Positions 25,145 through 33,898 of a DNA stretch of 64,000 bases are shown here, piece after piece. Below the pieces are notes generated by a model that saw nothing but the letters and a program-made list of their open reading frames with translations, did no database searches and was not told the origin of the DNA. Within the stretch, counting starts at the first letter, position 1; every line of letters begins with the position of its first letter. Made by a program: the position numbers and the translations under genes. This DNA comes from Pseudarthrobacter cellobiosi (GTDB lineage Bacteria; Actinomycetota; Actinomycetes; Actinomycetales; Micrococcaceae), in contig NZ_JAMXBJ010000040.1 of the NCBI RefSeq assembly GCF_023913755.1, forward strand, positions 49,451 to 113,450. Reading direction: 5' to 3'.

Positions 25145-26565
25145 CAGTGCCGCTCCACCGCCGGGCCGGGCAGTTCCGGGCTTACCAAGGGCCGTCCGGG
25201 CAGCGCCCCTCCAGGGGGCGACTGACCAGGCAGCACACTTCCCGAGAGCGGCAGCCGGATGGCGACGACGGTCCCTTCGCCGGGTGCCGTCTCCACGTCC
25301 AGGGAGCCGTGCAGCTCAGCCACCCGGGCAGCCAGCGAGCGCAGCCCAAACCCGCTGCCGTCCGCCCGGCCCGCCACGCCGGGACCCGTTGCTTCCGGCA
25401 CAAAGCCCGTGCCGTCGTCGTACACGTCCAGGGTTACCTCGTCCCCGAGGAACGCGAGGGTGACGACGGCGGTGCTCGCCTTGGCGTGGAGCCGGACGTT
25501 GGCCAGGCTGGCCTGGGCAGCCCGGAGCAGGGTAACGCTGTACTGCGGCGGCAGCTCCGCCGGGTCGCCCACCAGCTCGAAGCGGCAGCGGAGTCCTTCA
25601 CCGCGAGCGGCGGCCAGGGTTTCGGTTTCGCCGCAGAGCCGCTGCAGGCTTTCCGGGAGCGACGACTCCTGGAGCTGGGGCGAGGTGAGGCCGCGGACAA
25701 AGCTGCGGGCCTCCGCGAGGTTTTCCGACGCCGTCTGCTGCACCAGCGCGAACCGCTCGGCGGCGGTGGCAAGGTCGCCGCTGGCCAGGGACTTTTCTGC
25801 CGCCCGCGCAACCAGGACGATGCTGGACAGGCCCTGCGCGAGGGTGTCATGGATTTCGCGGGCCAGGCGCTCACGTTCAGCTGCGACGCCGGCATCATGT
25901 TGGGTCCGGGCCAACTCGGCCCGGGTCCGCCGGAGTTCGTCCGCGGCCAGCCGCTGCGCCTCACTCTCTTGGTAGAGCGCGCGGTAAGCCAGCCCGGTGA
26001 CCACGGCGAAAACGGCCCCCAGCCCCGGTCCCAGGACCATGGGCAGGGTGGGCGACGGCAGGCCGCTGGCCACCCACTGCGAAGCCACGACGGCGGCCGT
26101 CATCGCGGCGATGGTGAGCAGCGCAATCCGGCGCGGCAGTATGTGCAGGTGGAGGAAGAAGAGCGGAAAGGCGACCCAGGAAAATTCGGCACTGCCCGCG
26201 AGGAGGACGCCCCACAGTGCTGTGACAAGGCCCAGCCAGGGGGCGGCGTAGGGGTGCGGGTTGAAGCTGGAGCGGCCGGCGGCGAAGCGCTTCTCCAGGA
26301 TGGTGCCGACGAGATAGGCCGCGGCGAGCGCAAGGGCGAGTGCGGACCAGGCGAGGCGCTGGCCGGTTGCTGCGCCTTCCGGCATTGCGGGGCCGTTCAC
26401 TCCGGCGGCGCCGTCCGCGCCGTCCGCGCCGACGGCTCCGTCAGCGAAGTGGAGCCGCAGGATGGCGACCAGCAGCAGCACGGCAAAACCGACGTGAAGC
26501 GTCACCCGAAGGAACCGCAGGATGGCTGCCCCCGACGGGGTGGTCTGTGGGTCCGCGGCAGGCAT
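25144..26565 (-). CDS. Sensor histidine kinase, HisKA_3 (NarX/DesK-like) type
   Basis: A 473-residue sensor with about six membrane helices between residues 15 and 200, a coiled-coil linker, the dimerisation/phospho-acceptor box REIHDTLAQGLSSIV (about 236-250) and an HATPase domain (about 335-440; N-box NVRLHAKAS, G-box DGSGFGLRSL). An unusual Gly-Ala-Asp repeat (GADGADGAAG) lies in the first external loop at about 45-56. The C-terminal 30 residues are Pro/Gly-rich and family-atypical. It is cotranscribed with the response regulator and divergent from an ABC exporter. Confidence 0.92.
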   Translation of the reverse strand: MPAADPQTTPSGAAILRFLRVTLHVGFAVLLLVAILRLHFADGAVGADGADGAAGVNGPAMPEGAATGQRLAWSALALALAAAYLVGTILEKRFAAGRSSFNPHPYAAPWLGLVTALWGVLLAGSAEFSWVAFPLFFLHLHILPRRIALLTIAAMTAAVVASQWVASGLPSPTLPMVLGPGLGAVFAVVTGLAYRALYQESEAQRLAADELRRTRAELARTQHDAGVAAERERLAREIHDTLAQGLSSIVLVARAAEKSLASGDLATAAERFALVQQTASENLAEARSFVRGLTSPQLQESSLPESLQRLCGETETLAAARGEGLRCRFELVGDPAELPPQYSVTLLRAAQASLANVRLHAKASTAVVTLAFLGDEVTLDVYDDGTGFVPEATGPGVAGRADGSGFGLRSLAARVAELHGSLDVETAPGEGTVVAIRLPLSGSVLPGQSPPGGALPGRPLVSPELPGPAVERH

Positions 26566-26599
26566 TTCACCAGCTTAGGCGCCTGTGGGAATGTGCGGA

Positions 26600-26651
26600 T
26601 CAACCAAAAGGTTGACCGCCCCTTCAACCCCTTGTCCCGCCGGCCTCAACC
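26600..26651. promoter_or_regulatory. Candidate response-regulator operator cluster
   Basis: In the divergent gap between the sensor kinase and the ABC permease there is a perfect palindrome TCAACCAAAAGGTTGA at 26600-26615, plus two more TCAACC half-sites at 26624-26629 and 26646-26651. Spacings of 24 and 22 bp put them roughly on one face of the helix. LuxR-type response regulators often bind such inverted hexamers; binding is inferred. Confidence 0.5.
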
Positions 26652-26730
26652 AAGTCCCTGATGTGGGCCGGGCCGAGGCGCCGGAGAGTGGATTCAGAAG
26701 GAATTCCACCCCCACTGAAGGAAGTACAAC

Positions 26731-27885
26731 GTGTTTCTCGCTATTCGCGACATCCGGTTCGCCAAGGGCAGGTTTGCCCTGATGGGCGGCGTCGTGGCCC
26801 TGGTGACGCTGCTGCTGGTGCTGCTCTCCGGGCTCACCGCCGGGCTGGGCGACCAGTCCACGTCCGCCATCGGGAAGCTGGGTGCCGGATCCGGTGCTGG
26901 CTCCGGTTCTGACTCCGGGGCTGCGGCCAAGCAGGTGGACAGCATCGTTTTTGGCGCACCCGGAACCAACCAGCCCACGGCATCCTTCACCGAAAGCGAA
27001 GTGACGGCCGCGCAGGTGGACAGCTGGAAGCGCACCGCGGGGGTGGTCCGGGCCGAGGCCCTGGGCATCAGCCAGTCCCGCCTCCAGGGCGGCGATGGCG
27101 GCACCACCAACGTGGCGGTCTTCGGCGTTGCCGAGGACGGGCAGCTGGCGCCGTCGCCGGTCAGGGCGGGGTCGGTGGTGATCGGCGCGACCGTCGCCGC
27201 GGACCTTTCGCTCGACGTCGGAGACACGGCCACGGTGGCTGGCACTGAGGTGACCGTTACCGCCGTCGTGGATGACCAGTGGTATTCGCACACCGGCGTG
27301 GTGTGGACGGCGCTGCCCACCTGGGCGGAGGTGGCGCGCCTGGCGCCCGTGGCCGGCAGCGCGCCGGGGAGCATGCCGGTGGCCACCGTCGTCGCCGTCA
27401 CCTATCAGGAAGGGGCCGTGGTGGACGAGGAAGCGGCCAACGCGATGGCACGCACGGTCAGCACCAGCCGCACAGGATCGTTCCAGGCGTTGGGTTCCTT
27501 CAAGAGCGAAAACGGGTCGCTGATGCTGATGCAGGCGTTCCTCTACGGGATTTCGGCGCTGGTGATCGTGGCGTTCCTGACGGTCTGGACCGTGCAGCGC
27601 ACCCGCGATATCGCCGTCCTCAAGGCCATGGGCGCGTCGGGCGGCTACGTACTGCGCGATGCCATGACCCAGGCCGCCATTGTGCTGCTGGCCGGCGCGG
27701 GCCTGGGCGGGGCGGTCGGAATTCTGGGCGGATTCGCCGCGGCACAGGCCGCGCCTTTCCTGGTCACGCCCGCCACCACGCTGCTGCCCGTGCTGGGAAT
27801 TGTGGCCTTGGGCATGGCGGGCGCCGCGCTGGCAGTTCGCAGGGTGACCACCGTCGATCCGCTGATCGCCCTCGGTGGCAACTAA
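26731..27885 (+). CDS. ABC transporter permease, FtsX/MacB type
   Basis: A 384-residue permease. One N-terminal membrane helix (about 17-38), a large extracellular domain (about 40-265, with an early GSGAGSGSDSG linker), then three C-terminal helices (about 272-295, 320-350, 355-372) with the FtsX-type cytoplasmic signature RTRDIAVLKAMGASGGYVL. GTG 26731 follows AAGGAAG at seven bases. It pairs with the ATPase 35 bp downstream. MacB/LolCDE-like pumps move substrates from the outer membrane leaflet; with an adjacent two-component system this looks like an envelope-stress or antimicrobial-response exporter. Confidence 0.88.
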   Translation: MFLAIRDIRFAKGRFALMGGVVALVTLLLVLLSGLTAGLGDQSTSAIGKLGAGSGAGSGSDSGAAAKQVDSIVFGAPGTNQPTASFTESEVTAAQVDSWKRTAGVVRAEALGISQSRLQGGDGGTTNVAVFGVAEDGQLAPSPVRAGSVVIGATVAADLSLDVGDTATVAGTEVTVTAVVDDQWYSHTGVVWTALPTWAEVARLAPVAGSAPGSMPVATVVAVTYQEGAVVDEEAANAMARTVSTSRTGSFQALGSFKSENGSLMLMQAFLYGISALVIVAFLTVWTVQRTRDIAVLKAMGASGGYVLRDAMTQAAIVLLAGAGLGGAVGILGGFAAAQAAPFLVTPATTLLPVLGIVALGMAGAALAVRRVTTVDPLIALGGN

Positions 27886-27919
27886 TTCCTCTCCCTGAAA
27901 CTCCCGAAAGGTACTTCCC

Positions 27920-28684
27920 ATGTCTGTTACAACTGCTGCGCCCCTCATTCCCACCGCCGGCTCCGCGCTCACCCACCCGCTGACCCTCAGCAACGTCACC
28001 CTCGAATACCCGGACGGCGGCGGAACCATCAAGGCCCTGGACAGCATCAGCCTCCAGGTCGCAGCAGGCCGGATGGTCTCGCTGGTGGGCCCGTCCGGCT
28101 CGGGCAAATCCAGCCTCCTGGCAGTCGCCGCCACCCTGGTCCACCCCACCAGCGGGGACGTGATCATTGACGGGATCAACACCGCGGGGCTGAAGGACAG
28201 GGAACTGACCGCGGTGCGGCGGGAGAAGGTGGGCATCATCTTCCAGCAGCCCAACCTCCTGGCGTCCCTGACCGCCGTCGAGCAGTTGATGATTGGCCAC
28301 CACCTGCGCGGCAAGCCGCTGAAGGCCGCGCGTTCGCACGCCGCGGGACTCCTGGATCTGGTGGGGTTGGCCGCGTCCGCGGACAAGCGACCGCACCAGC
28401 TTTCGGGCGGGCAGCGGCAGCGGGTGAACATCGCCCGGGCCCTGATGGGCAGCCCGAAGGTGCTGCTGGTGGACGAGCCGACGGCGGCGCTGGACCACGC
28501 GCGCAGCGCATCGATCGTCGGGCTGCTGCGCCGGGTCACCGACGAGTTCCAGGTGGCCACCGTGATGGTCACGCACGACACCGAATTCGTCCCGCTGACC
28601 GACGCCGTCGCCGTAATGCGCGACGGCGGCCTGACCGCCCCGGTCTTACCCGGCGCCTTACTTAGCGCCGGGGTCGCGGAGTAG
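27920..28684 (+). CDS. ABC transporter ATP-binding protein, LolD/MacB type
   Basis: A 254-residue ATPase with Walker A GPSGSGKSS (about 57-65), Q-loop FQQPNLLASLTAVEQ, signature LSGGQRQR (about 160-167), Walker B VLLVDEPTAALD (about 178-189) and the H-loop VTHDTEF. It energises the permease encoded just upstream. The first 16 residues (Ala/Pro/Thr-rich) precede the usual start of the domain. The stop codon TAG is part of a TAGGGT box for the next gene. Confidence 0.94.
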   Translation: MSVTTAAPLIPTAGSALTHPLTLSNVTLEYPDGGGTIKALDSISLQVAAGRMVSLVGPSGSGKSSLLAVAATLVHPTSGDVIIDGINTAGLKDRELTAVRREKVGIIFQQPNLLASLTAVEQLMIGHHLRGKPLKAARSHAAGLLDLVGLAASADKRPHQLSGGQRQRVNIARALMGSPKVLLVDEPTAALDHARSASIVGLLRRVTDEFQVATVMVTHDTEFVPLTDAVAVMRDGGLTAPVLPGALLSAGVAE

Positions 28685-28687
28685 GGT
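28682..28687 (+). promoter_or_regulatory. Candidate leaderless -10 box of the alpha/beta hydrolase gene
   Basis: TAGGGT overlaps the ATPase stop codon; six bases (TCCGTC) separate it from ATG 28694, and no Shine-Dalgarno is present. Confidence 0.55.
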
Positions 28688-28693
28688 TCCGTC

Positions 28694-29398
28694 ATGGACA
28701 TCATCTTGGTACCCGGTTTCTGGTTGGACGCCTCATCCTGGGAGAAGGTGACGCCGGCACTGGCGGCGGCGGGGCACACACCCCACCCAGTGACGCTGCC
28801 CGGCCTTGAATCTGTGGACGCACGGCGTGGCGGCATCACTCTGAAGGACCATATTGCCGCCGTCGTAGACGTTCTGGACGGTCTCGACGGAAAGGTGGTT
28901 CTGGTGGGGCACTCCGGTGGTGGCGCGGTCATCCACGGCGTGGCGGACGCACGGCCGGACCGCGTTGCCCGGAATATTTACGTGGACAGCGGACCCCTGG
29001 GCGAGGGCGGCGTCATCAATGACGGGCTGCCCACCGAGGGCGACGACGTGCCCCTGCCGCCGTGGGATGGCTTCGATGACGCCGATCTGGTGGACCTCAC
29101 CGATGAGTTGCGCGCGTCGTTCCGGGCGCGCGCCATCCCAGAGCCCAGGGGCGTTGCGCATGGCCGGCAGCGCCTGCATGACGTCCGCAGATACGACGTT
29201 CCGGCGACTGTGATCGCGTGCCAGTTCCCGTCGTCGCTCCTCACCGAATGGATCGACGCCGGGCATCCCTTCACCGCCGAGCTGGCCCGCATGCGCGACG
29301 TCGAGTACGTGGACCTCCCCACCGGCCATTGGCCCCAGTTCACCAAACCTGTGGAATTGGGCCAGGTGATCCTGGCGGCGGTGGAGCGGAGGGGGTGA
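28694..29398 (+). CDS. Alpha/beta hydrolase
   Basis: A 234-residue alpha/beta-hydrolase-fold protein beginning with the oxyanion-hole strand IILVPGFWLDASSW. The nucleophile elbow is GHSGGG (Ser about residue 74), and the C-terminal His is in PTGHWPQFTKP. It resembles small esterase/MhpC-like enzymes common in actinobacteria; the substrate is unknown. It lies only 9 bp after the ABC ATPase but has its own candidate leaderless promoter, so operon membership is uncertain. Confidence 0.82.
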   Translation: MDIILVPGFWLDASSWEKVTPALAAAGHTPHPVTLPGLESVDARRGGITLKDHIAAVVDVLDGLDGKVVLVGHSGGGAVIHGVADARPDRVARNIYVDSGPLGEGGVINDGLPTEGDDVPLPPWDGFDDADLVDLTDELRASFRARAIPEPRGVAHGRQRLHDVRRYDVPATVIACQFPSSLLTEWIDAGHPFTAELARMRDVEYVDLPTGHWPQFTKPVELGQVILAAVERRG

Positions 29399-29456
29399 CG
29401 CGGCGGGTCTAAGCAGTGACATCAGCCGATCCCCGCGAGGTCCATCATCGGCTAAA

Positions 29457-29493
29457 AGTCAGGCCATTAAATAGCCTGACTTCAGGCTATAAT
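29457..29493 (+). promoter_or_regulatory. Autoregulated leaderless promoter of the toxin-antitoxin pair
   Basis: AGTCAGGC (29457-29464) is repeated inverted as GCCTGACT (29474-29481). AGCCTGA-CT-TCAGGCT (29473-29488) forms a second overlapping palindrome that runs into a consensus TATAAT at 29488-29493. The antitoxin ATG lies seven bases after that -10 box and has no Shine-Dalgarno, so the transcript is probably leaderless. Operators overlapping the promoter are what conditional autoregulation of type II pairs needs. Confidence 0.7.
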
Positions 29494-29499
29494 CACAGT

Positions 29500-29775
29500 A
29501 TGAAAACCGTGCCCCTTAGCGAAGCCAAGGACAAGCTTTCCGCACTCGTGGAGGAGGCGGACAAGACGCATGAGATCATCCAGATCACCCGCCACGGGCA
29601 CCCGTCAGCGGTGTTGATGTCCGCTGACGACCTCGAGTCACTTCAGGAAACCATCCACTGGCTATCGCAGCCGGACATCAGGACAGATTTGGAACAGGCC
29701 CAGCGCGACATCGAGGCAGGGAACACCGTCAGCGGCGATGACCTGCGCCGAGAGTTTGGGCTACCGCCGAGGTGA
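29500..29775 (+). CDS. Type II antitoxin, Phd/YefM family
   Basis: A 91-residue antitoxin starting MKTVPLSEAKDKLSALVEEA, the typical Phd/YefM N-terminal DNA-binding fold, with TRHGHPSAVLMSADDLESL (about 32-50) and an acidic C-terminal toxin-binding tail. ATG 29500 is preferred to the earlier in-frame start at 29416 because of the TATAAT box seven bases before it and the operator upstream. The stop overlaps the toxin start by 4 bp. It should bind the toxin and repress the pair. Confidence 0.9.
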   Translation: MKTVPLSEAKDKLSALVEEADKTHEIIQITRHGHPSAVLMSADDLESLQETIHWLSQPDIRTDLEQAQRDIEAGNTVSGDDLRREFGLPPR

Positions 29776-30065
29776 CTGAGGAACCATCGAACGAGCAGGG
29801 CCCCTGGAGAATCGAAGTCACCAGCCCCGCGCTGAAGGGGTTTCGTCGGCTGCCGGAGAAGGCTGCTGCCGCAATTGCCGAATTCGTTACTGGAGTTCTG
29901 GCCGACAATCCCCGCCGGCTCAGCAAGCCCCTCACAAGTGAACTCCTGGGCCTGCGCACCGCACGCCGCGGTGACTACCGCGTGTTGTTCACCGTCGATG
30001 TTGAAGAGCACACCTTATATGTCCACCGCATCGAGCACCGCGCGGACGTCTACAAGCCTCGCTGA
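29772..30065 (+). CDS. Type II toxin, RelE/ParE superfamily
   Basis: A 97-residue toxin starting at GTG 29772 (GTGA overlap with the antitoxin). RelE-fold features: SPALKGFRRLPEKAAAAIAEF (split motif, about 18-38), LLGLRTARRGDYRVLFTVD (about 58-76) and the final VHRIEHRADVYKPR. The Arg-rich GDYRVLF strand and IxHRxxVY end are typical of RelE mRNA interferases. Action on ribosome-bound mRNA is known for the family, not shown here. Confidence 0.9.
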   Translation: MTEEPSNEQGPWRIEVTSPALKGFRRLPEKAAAAIAEFVTGVLADNPRRLSKPLTSELLGLRTARRGDYRVLFTVDVEEHTLYVHRIEHRADVYKPR

Positions 30066-30101
30066 CAAAGACCCATAGGCAGTGTGCGAGTGTGGTCCGG
30101 G

Positions 30102-31328
30102 TCAGCGAATTCGATCCTGACCATGCCGCCTCTTGACCAGCCCCAGGCAAAGCACGGCGGCTGCCGCTGAAGCGGCCGCGACGATGCCGAGGGGGACGGC
30201 GTCGTTGGCGCCGCCGATGCCCACCAAGGGTGCAGCGATGCCGCCGAAGGCGTACCGGGCCAGCCCCAGCAACGAGGATGCCGTCCCAGCGATATCGGGA
30301 TAATCCTTGAGGGCAAGCGACGTGGCCGGCGGGCTGGTGACGGCCACGCCGCTGACCATGGTGAACAGGGACAGGACAATGGCAATCAGCGGCAGGTGCA
30401 GGGCCGCCGTCGCCAGCAGCCCCAAGGCGCCGGCGGCCGTCATTATCAGGCCCGCGGTGAGCGTCCCACGTTCGGACCACCGTTCAGCGAGCCGGCCGGC
30501 GATGAACCCGAAGACCACAAAGCCCAGTGAATTCAGGCCGAACGCGAACGAGTAGCCCTGCGGGGAGAGCCCATACATGCCTTGGAGTATGTAGGTTGCC
30601 CCGCTCAGATAGGCGAAGACCGCCGAGTACGTGAAACCGGTGATCAGCACGGCCCCGACGAATACGCGGTCAGCGAGGAGCCGGCGGAAACCGTGGAGGG
30701 TCTGCGAAAACCCTCCAGTCACTCGCCGGTTCGCGGGCAGGGTCTCCTGGAAGACCACCAATGACGCCAGCAGGACGGCGACGCCGACGGCTGCGAGGAA
30801 CAGGAAGACTCCGCGCCAGTCGGTGACGGTGGCGAGTTGCCCGCCGATGACCGGGCCGATGATGGCGGCCAGTCCGCCGAGAACCGTGAGGCGGCCGTAG
30901 TAGCGAATGAGCTTGGCGCCCGAGTAGACGTCCCGCCCGGCGGCCTGCGCAATGACGATGCCCACGGCTCCGGCCAGGCCCTGGACGAACCTCGCGACGA
31001 TGAGCGTCTCGATGGTTGGGCTCAGCGCGCAGAGGACAGACGTCAGCGTGTAGGCAACGACGCCGATCAGCAGCGGCGTCCGCCGCCCGAGGCGGTCCGA
31101 GAGCGGCCCCGCTACTAATTGGCCGATGGCGAGACCCAGCACACAGGCGGTGATGGTCAACTGGGCCACCGACGTCGTGCTTTGCAGCTCAGCGGTGAGG
31201 GCTGGGAGGACCGGGAGGTAGAGGTCCATGGAGATGGGACCGAAGATGGTCAGCAGGCCAAGCACAATCGCCAGGGGGCGGCCGACTGTCTGCTCGCGTG
31301 CGGGAATCGGGGTTACGACGGCGGTCAC
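30102..31328 (-). CDS. Bcr/CflA family multidrug MFS transporter
   Basis: A 408-residue, 12-helix MFS exporter of the DHA1 Bcr/CflA group: MDLYLPVLPALTAELQ in the first helix, the antiporter loop GPLSDRLGRRTPLL (about 78-91) and RFVQGLAGAVGIVIAQAAGRD (split motif, about 112-132). GTG 31328 is preceded by GGAG at six bases. These proteins export drugs such as bicyclomycin and chloramphenicol or dipeptides by proton antiport. The gene stands alone, convergent with the RelE-type toxin gene. Confidence 0.88.
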   Translation of the reverse strand: MTAVVTPIPAREQTVGRPLAIVLGLLTIFGPISMDLYLPVLPALTAELQSTTSVAQLTITACVLGLAIGQLVAGPLSDRLGRRTPLLIGVVAYTLTSVLCALSPTIETLIVARFVQGLAGAVGIVIAQAAGRDVYSGAKLIRYYGRLTVLGGLAAIIGPVIGGQLATVTDWRGVFLFLAAVGVAVLLASLVVFQETLPANRRVTGGFSQTLHGFRRLLADRVFVGAVLITGFTYSAVFAYLSGATYILQGMYGLSPQGYSFAFGLNSLGFVVFGFIAGRLAERWSERGTLTAGLIMTAAGALGLLATAALHLPLIAIVLSLFTMVSGVAVTSPPATSLALKDYPDIAGTASSLLGLARYAFGGIAAPLVGIGGANDAVPLGIVAAASAAAAVLCLGLVKRRHGQDRIR

Positions 31329-31491
31329 GCTGGCTCCGGTCTGTGGGTAGGGGCAGGACTGCGGTTCACGTTCAATACAACGCGGTCATGCCTGTCCTAG
31401 CGAGGGCTCTGGTTATCAGGGGTCTGCCAGTACCTCCCTCCCCTGCCGCAGCCGTAGCGGGTAAGCGCCCATAGTGTGCAACGCTGGTTGC

Positions 31492-31914
31492 ATGGATCTG
31501 GAGGTGTCGCCCGCGCTCACGATTCCGGCGTCGGAACTCCGCTGGCGGTTCTCGCGGTCGTCCGGGCCAGGCGGTCAGCACGTCAACACAACGGACAGCC
31601 GCGCCGAACTCTCATGGAACATCGCCGGCTCCGCCGTACTTTCGGATGACCAACGGCAGATGCTGCTGACTCGTCTCGCACCACGCCTCGTCGCCGGGGT
31701 GATCACCGTGGCCTCCTCCGAGCAGCGCTCCCAGCTGCGCAACCGCGAGACCGCCCTGTCCAAGCTCGCCGATCTCGTGGCAGAAGGTCTGGCACCCGAA
31801 GGCCCCCGCCGCCGGGCGACCAAACCCACGCGGGGTTCGAACCGCCGTCGTCTCGCCGCCAAGGAACAGCGGTCGGCGACGAAACGGCAACGGCAGCGGC
31901 CGTCCGCCGAGTAG
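31492..31914 (+). CDS. arfB: Alternative ribosome-rescue factor / peptidyl-tRNA hydrolase ArfB
   Basis: A 140-residue class I release-factor-like protein without codon-recognition domain. The catalytic GGQ is at residues 27-29 in RSSGPGGQHVNTTDSRAEL, and the C-terminus is the Arg/Lys-rich tail (RRRLAAKEQRSATKRQRQR) that enters the empty mRNA channel of stalled ribosomes. ATG 31492 gives the usual length; the in-frame start at 31474 adds six residues. It releases nascent chains from non-stop complexes. Confidence 0.92.
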   Translation: MDLEVSPALTIPASELRWRFSRSSGPGGQHVNTTDSRAELSWNIAGSAVLSDDQRQMLLTRLAPRLVAGVITVASSEQRSQLRNRETALSKLADLVAEGLAPEGPRRRATKPTRGSNRRRLAAKEQRSATKRQRQRPSAE

Positions 31915-31966
31915 CGCCGTCGAGCCGGGCTCCGGCAGGACCCAGCGGCGATCCCGCCGTCGAGCC

Positions 31967-33028
31967 CTATCCCTGCGGGTTTCCGCCCGTTGTGGCTGAG
32001 GCGGCTTCGCCGGCGCGGCGCACCCAGGTATGCGCAGCCCAGATGAACAGCAGCAGCGCCACGAGGACCAGCCCGGCGTGGCCGAGGTCGAGTTCGGCAA
32101 GGAAGGTGGTCACCGGGTCGGTGAGACCGAGCATCGCGTGCAGTAGGCCAGCGATGGTGATGACCGAGATGAACAGGGCAGAGGCTGCGGACACCCCTGT
32201 GATGACCATGTTGAAACCGATACGGCGTTTGGGGTCCACAACGGCGCTTCGGTACATCTTCATCATCGCGACGCCGTTCACCGTATCGCACAGCGTCATC
32301 GCCGCCATGAAGCCAAAAGGCAGGGCCATGAGGGCGACCGGGGAGATGCCGGCGAGGGCGGCCGTCGCGGTGAGGAGCAGGAACGCGATGGTCGAGGCCG
32401 TGTCGAAGCCGAGGCCGAAGAGGAATCCGAGGACGAAGATGTCACGTGGACGGTTGACGCGGGAGAGCGGTTTGTTGAGCAGGCGGGCCACCAGCCCGGT
32501 CGGGGCCAGTGCCTCGCGGGTGACGGTCGCACCATCTTTGACGCGGCGGTACAGCAACGCGGTTCGCCGGAACGCGGCGGCGTTGTAAACACCGATGGTC
32601 AGCAGGAACAGGCCCGAGACAGATGCCCCGGTAATGCTCAAAACCATGTTCGCGGACGAGCCGTCATTAAGCGCGTCCTGAATGATGCCTGCACCACTGA
32701 CAACAAGTACCCCGGCAAGCACAACCACCATGCTGTGGCCCATGCTGAAGGCGAAACCCACGCTGACTGGGCTGCGGCCCTGGGCCGCGAACCGGCGGGT
32801 GGAGTTATCGATCGCCGCAATGTGGTCCCAGTCGTAGCTGTGCTTCACCCCGGCCAGGTAAGCCGTGATGAGCAGGCCGAGCACCACAGGGCTGTGGTTT
32901 GTGCGCAGCGAATCGGCCAGCAGCGCAAGCATAACGACGTGGAGGGCGGCGACTGCCGCGAAGGTGACCGCCAAGCGGCGGGCCGTCGGGAGGGCTTCCC
33001 GCTCGTGGTGGTTCAAGAGGGCTTTCAT
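31967..33028 (-). CDS. Nickel/cobalt permease, NiCoT family
   Basis: A 353-residue, eight-helix transporter. The helix II metal-binding signature reads KHSYDWDHIAAIDN (about 63-76), compared with the family form H-A-x-D-A-D-H; helix V has LGFLFGLGFDTAST. It is the last gene of the urease operon: its ATG directly abuts the ureD stop (TAAATG). It supplies nickel for the urease centre. The Ser, Tyr and Trp in the signature depart from the usual residues. Confidence 0.9.
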   Translation of the reverse strand: MKALLNHHEREALPTARRLAVTFAAVAALHVVMLALLADSLRTNHSPVVLGLLITAYLAGVKHSYDWDHIAAIDNSTRRFAAQGRSPVSVGFAFSMGHSMVVVLAGVLVVSGAGIIQDALNDGSSANMVLSITGASVSGLFLLTIGVYNAAAFRRTALLYRRVKDGATVTREALAPTGLVARLLNKPLSRVNRPRDIFVLGFLFGLGFDTASTIAFLLLTATAALAGISPVALMALPFGFMAAMTLCDTVNGVAMMKMYRSAVVDPKRRIGFNMVITGVSAASALFISVITIAGLLHAMLGLTDPVTTFLAELDLGHAGLVLVALLLFIWAAHTWVRRAGEAASATTGGNPQG

Positions 33029-33898
33029 TTAGTACTTTCGAAGGTCGAGGCGGGGCTGGCCGTGCCAGCGCAACCGCAGAAAATCGATGCCGGCGCGGAT
33101 GACGGCGTCCAGCGGCTCGGTGGCGTGGGACAGGGCCCGGATGACCAGGCCGCCGTCGAGCAGTGACATTCCCAGGTTGCAGCCGTCGGCAAGCGGCAGC
33201 AGCTGCTCATGCAGCTCGTTCAGCAGCGCGGCATCCACGCGGGCATCCATAACCAGGAGGGAACCGACGTGGGTGTAGTCCTCGAGGAAGGCCATGCCGT
33301 CTATCGGGGCGGCACCGGTCAGCGGACGGATCAGCAGGTTGTCGAGCACCGCCAGGCGCCCGTCGACCGAGATCTCGTTCCGCAGGCGGATTTCGTCGTA
33401 GCCGAACAGGGCGCCGTCCGGTGACCAGCCCGGGGTGACGATCTCGGCCATCACCAGCGAGGCGCTGCCGTGCATCTCAACCACTGTGGCCTGGCGGTAG
33501 GTCGCCCCGCGGTAGGCGATCAGCGGGTCCGGCACATATTCCAGGCTCGCGTTGGGGCCGAGCCTTATGTGCGTCCGCTGTTCGGCGCGGGTCCCGGGAG
33601 TGCGGTAGATCTTCGTGGCTGACTGTGTGGTCAGCAGGAGCCGGGCCCCTGTTTCCACGGCGATGTCGATTTCATACTCGTCGCCACCGACGTACCCGCC
33701 CCCGGGATTGACCACCACGTAGCAGACCTGGCCGGTGTCATCGAGGTAGTGCGGGCGGAGGATGCGCAGCGCGCCCTGGTGGTACTGGCTCGTGGCGATG
33801 CAACGCTCGCCCCGCACACCCACCGTGAGGGCGAGCGTACCGGCGAGTTCGACGGCGGCTCGGCGCACCGGGAGTTCGGGCGCAGGCGCACCCGTCAC
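33029..33898 (-). CDS. ureD: Urease accessory protein UreD
   Basis: A 289-residue UreD, the scaffold that docks UreF and UreG to apo-urease for nickel insertion. Recognisable regions: [18 protein letters not shown] (about 64-81), [16 protein letters not shown] (about 87-102), [16 protein letters not shown] (about 121-136) and [19 protein letters not shown] 33898 starts it within the ureG stop (4-bp overlap). Confidence 0.95.
   Translation of the reverse strand: MTGAPAPELPVRRAAVELAGTLALTVGVRGERCIATSQYHQGALRILRPHYLDDTGQVCYVVVNPGGGYVGGDEYEIDIAVETGARLLLTTQSATKIYRTPGTRAEQRTHIRLGPNASLEYVPDPLIAYRGATYRQATVVEMHGSASLVMAEIVTPGWSPDGALFGYDEIRLRNEISVDGRLAVLDNLLIRPLTGAAPIDGMAFLEDYTHVGSLLVMDARVDAALLNELHEQLLPLADGCNLGMSLLDGGLVIRALSHATEPLDAVIRAGIDFLRLRWHGQPRLDLRKY

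Noticed and set aside
23120..25225. Long plus-strand open frame of about 700 codons
   Set aside because: It is antisense to the diguanylate cyclase and response-regulator genes, has shadow-type composition (Gly/Arg/His/Gln-rich), no domain and no credible start.
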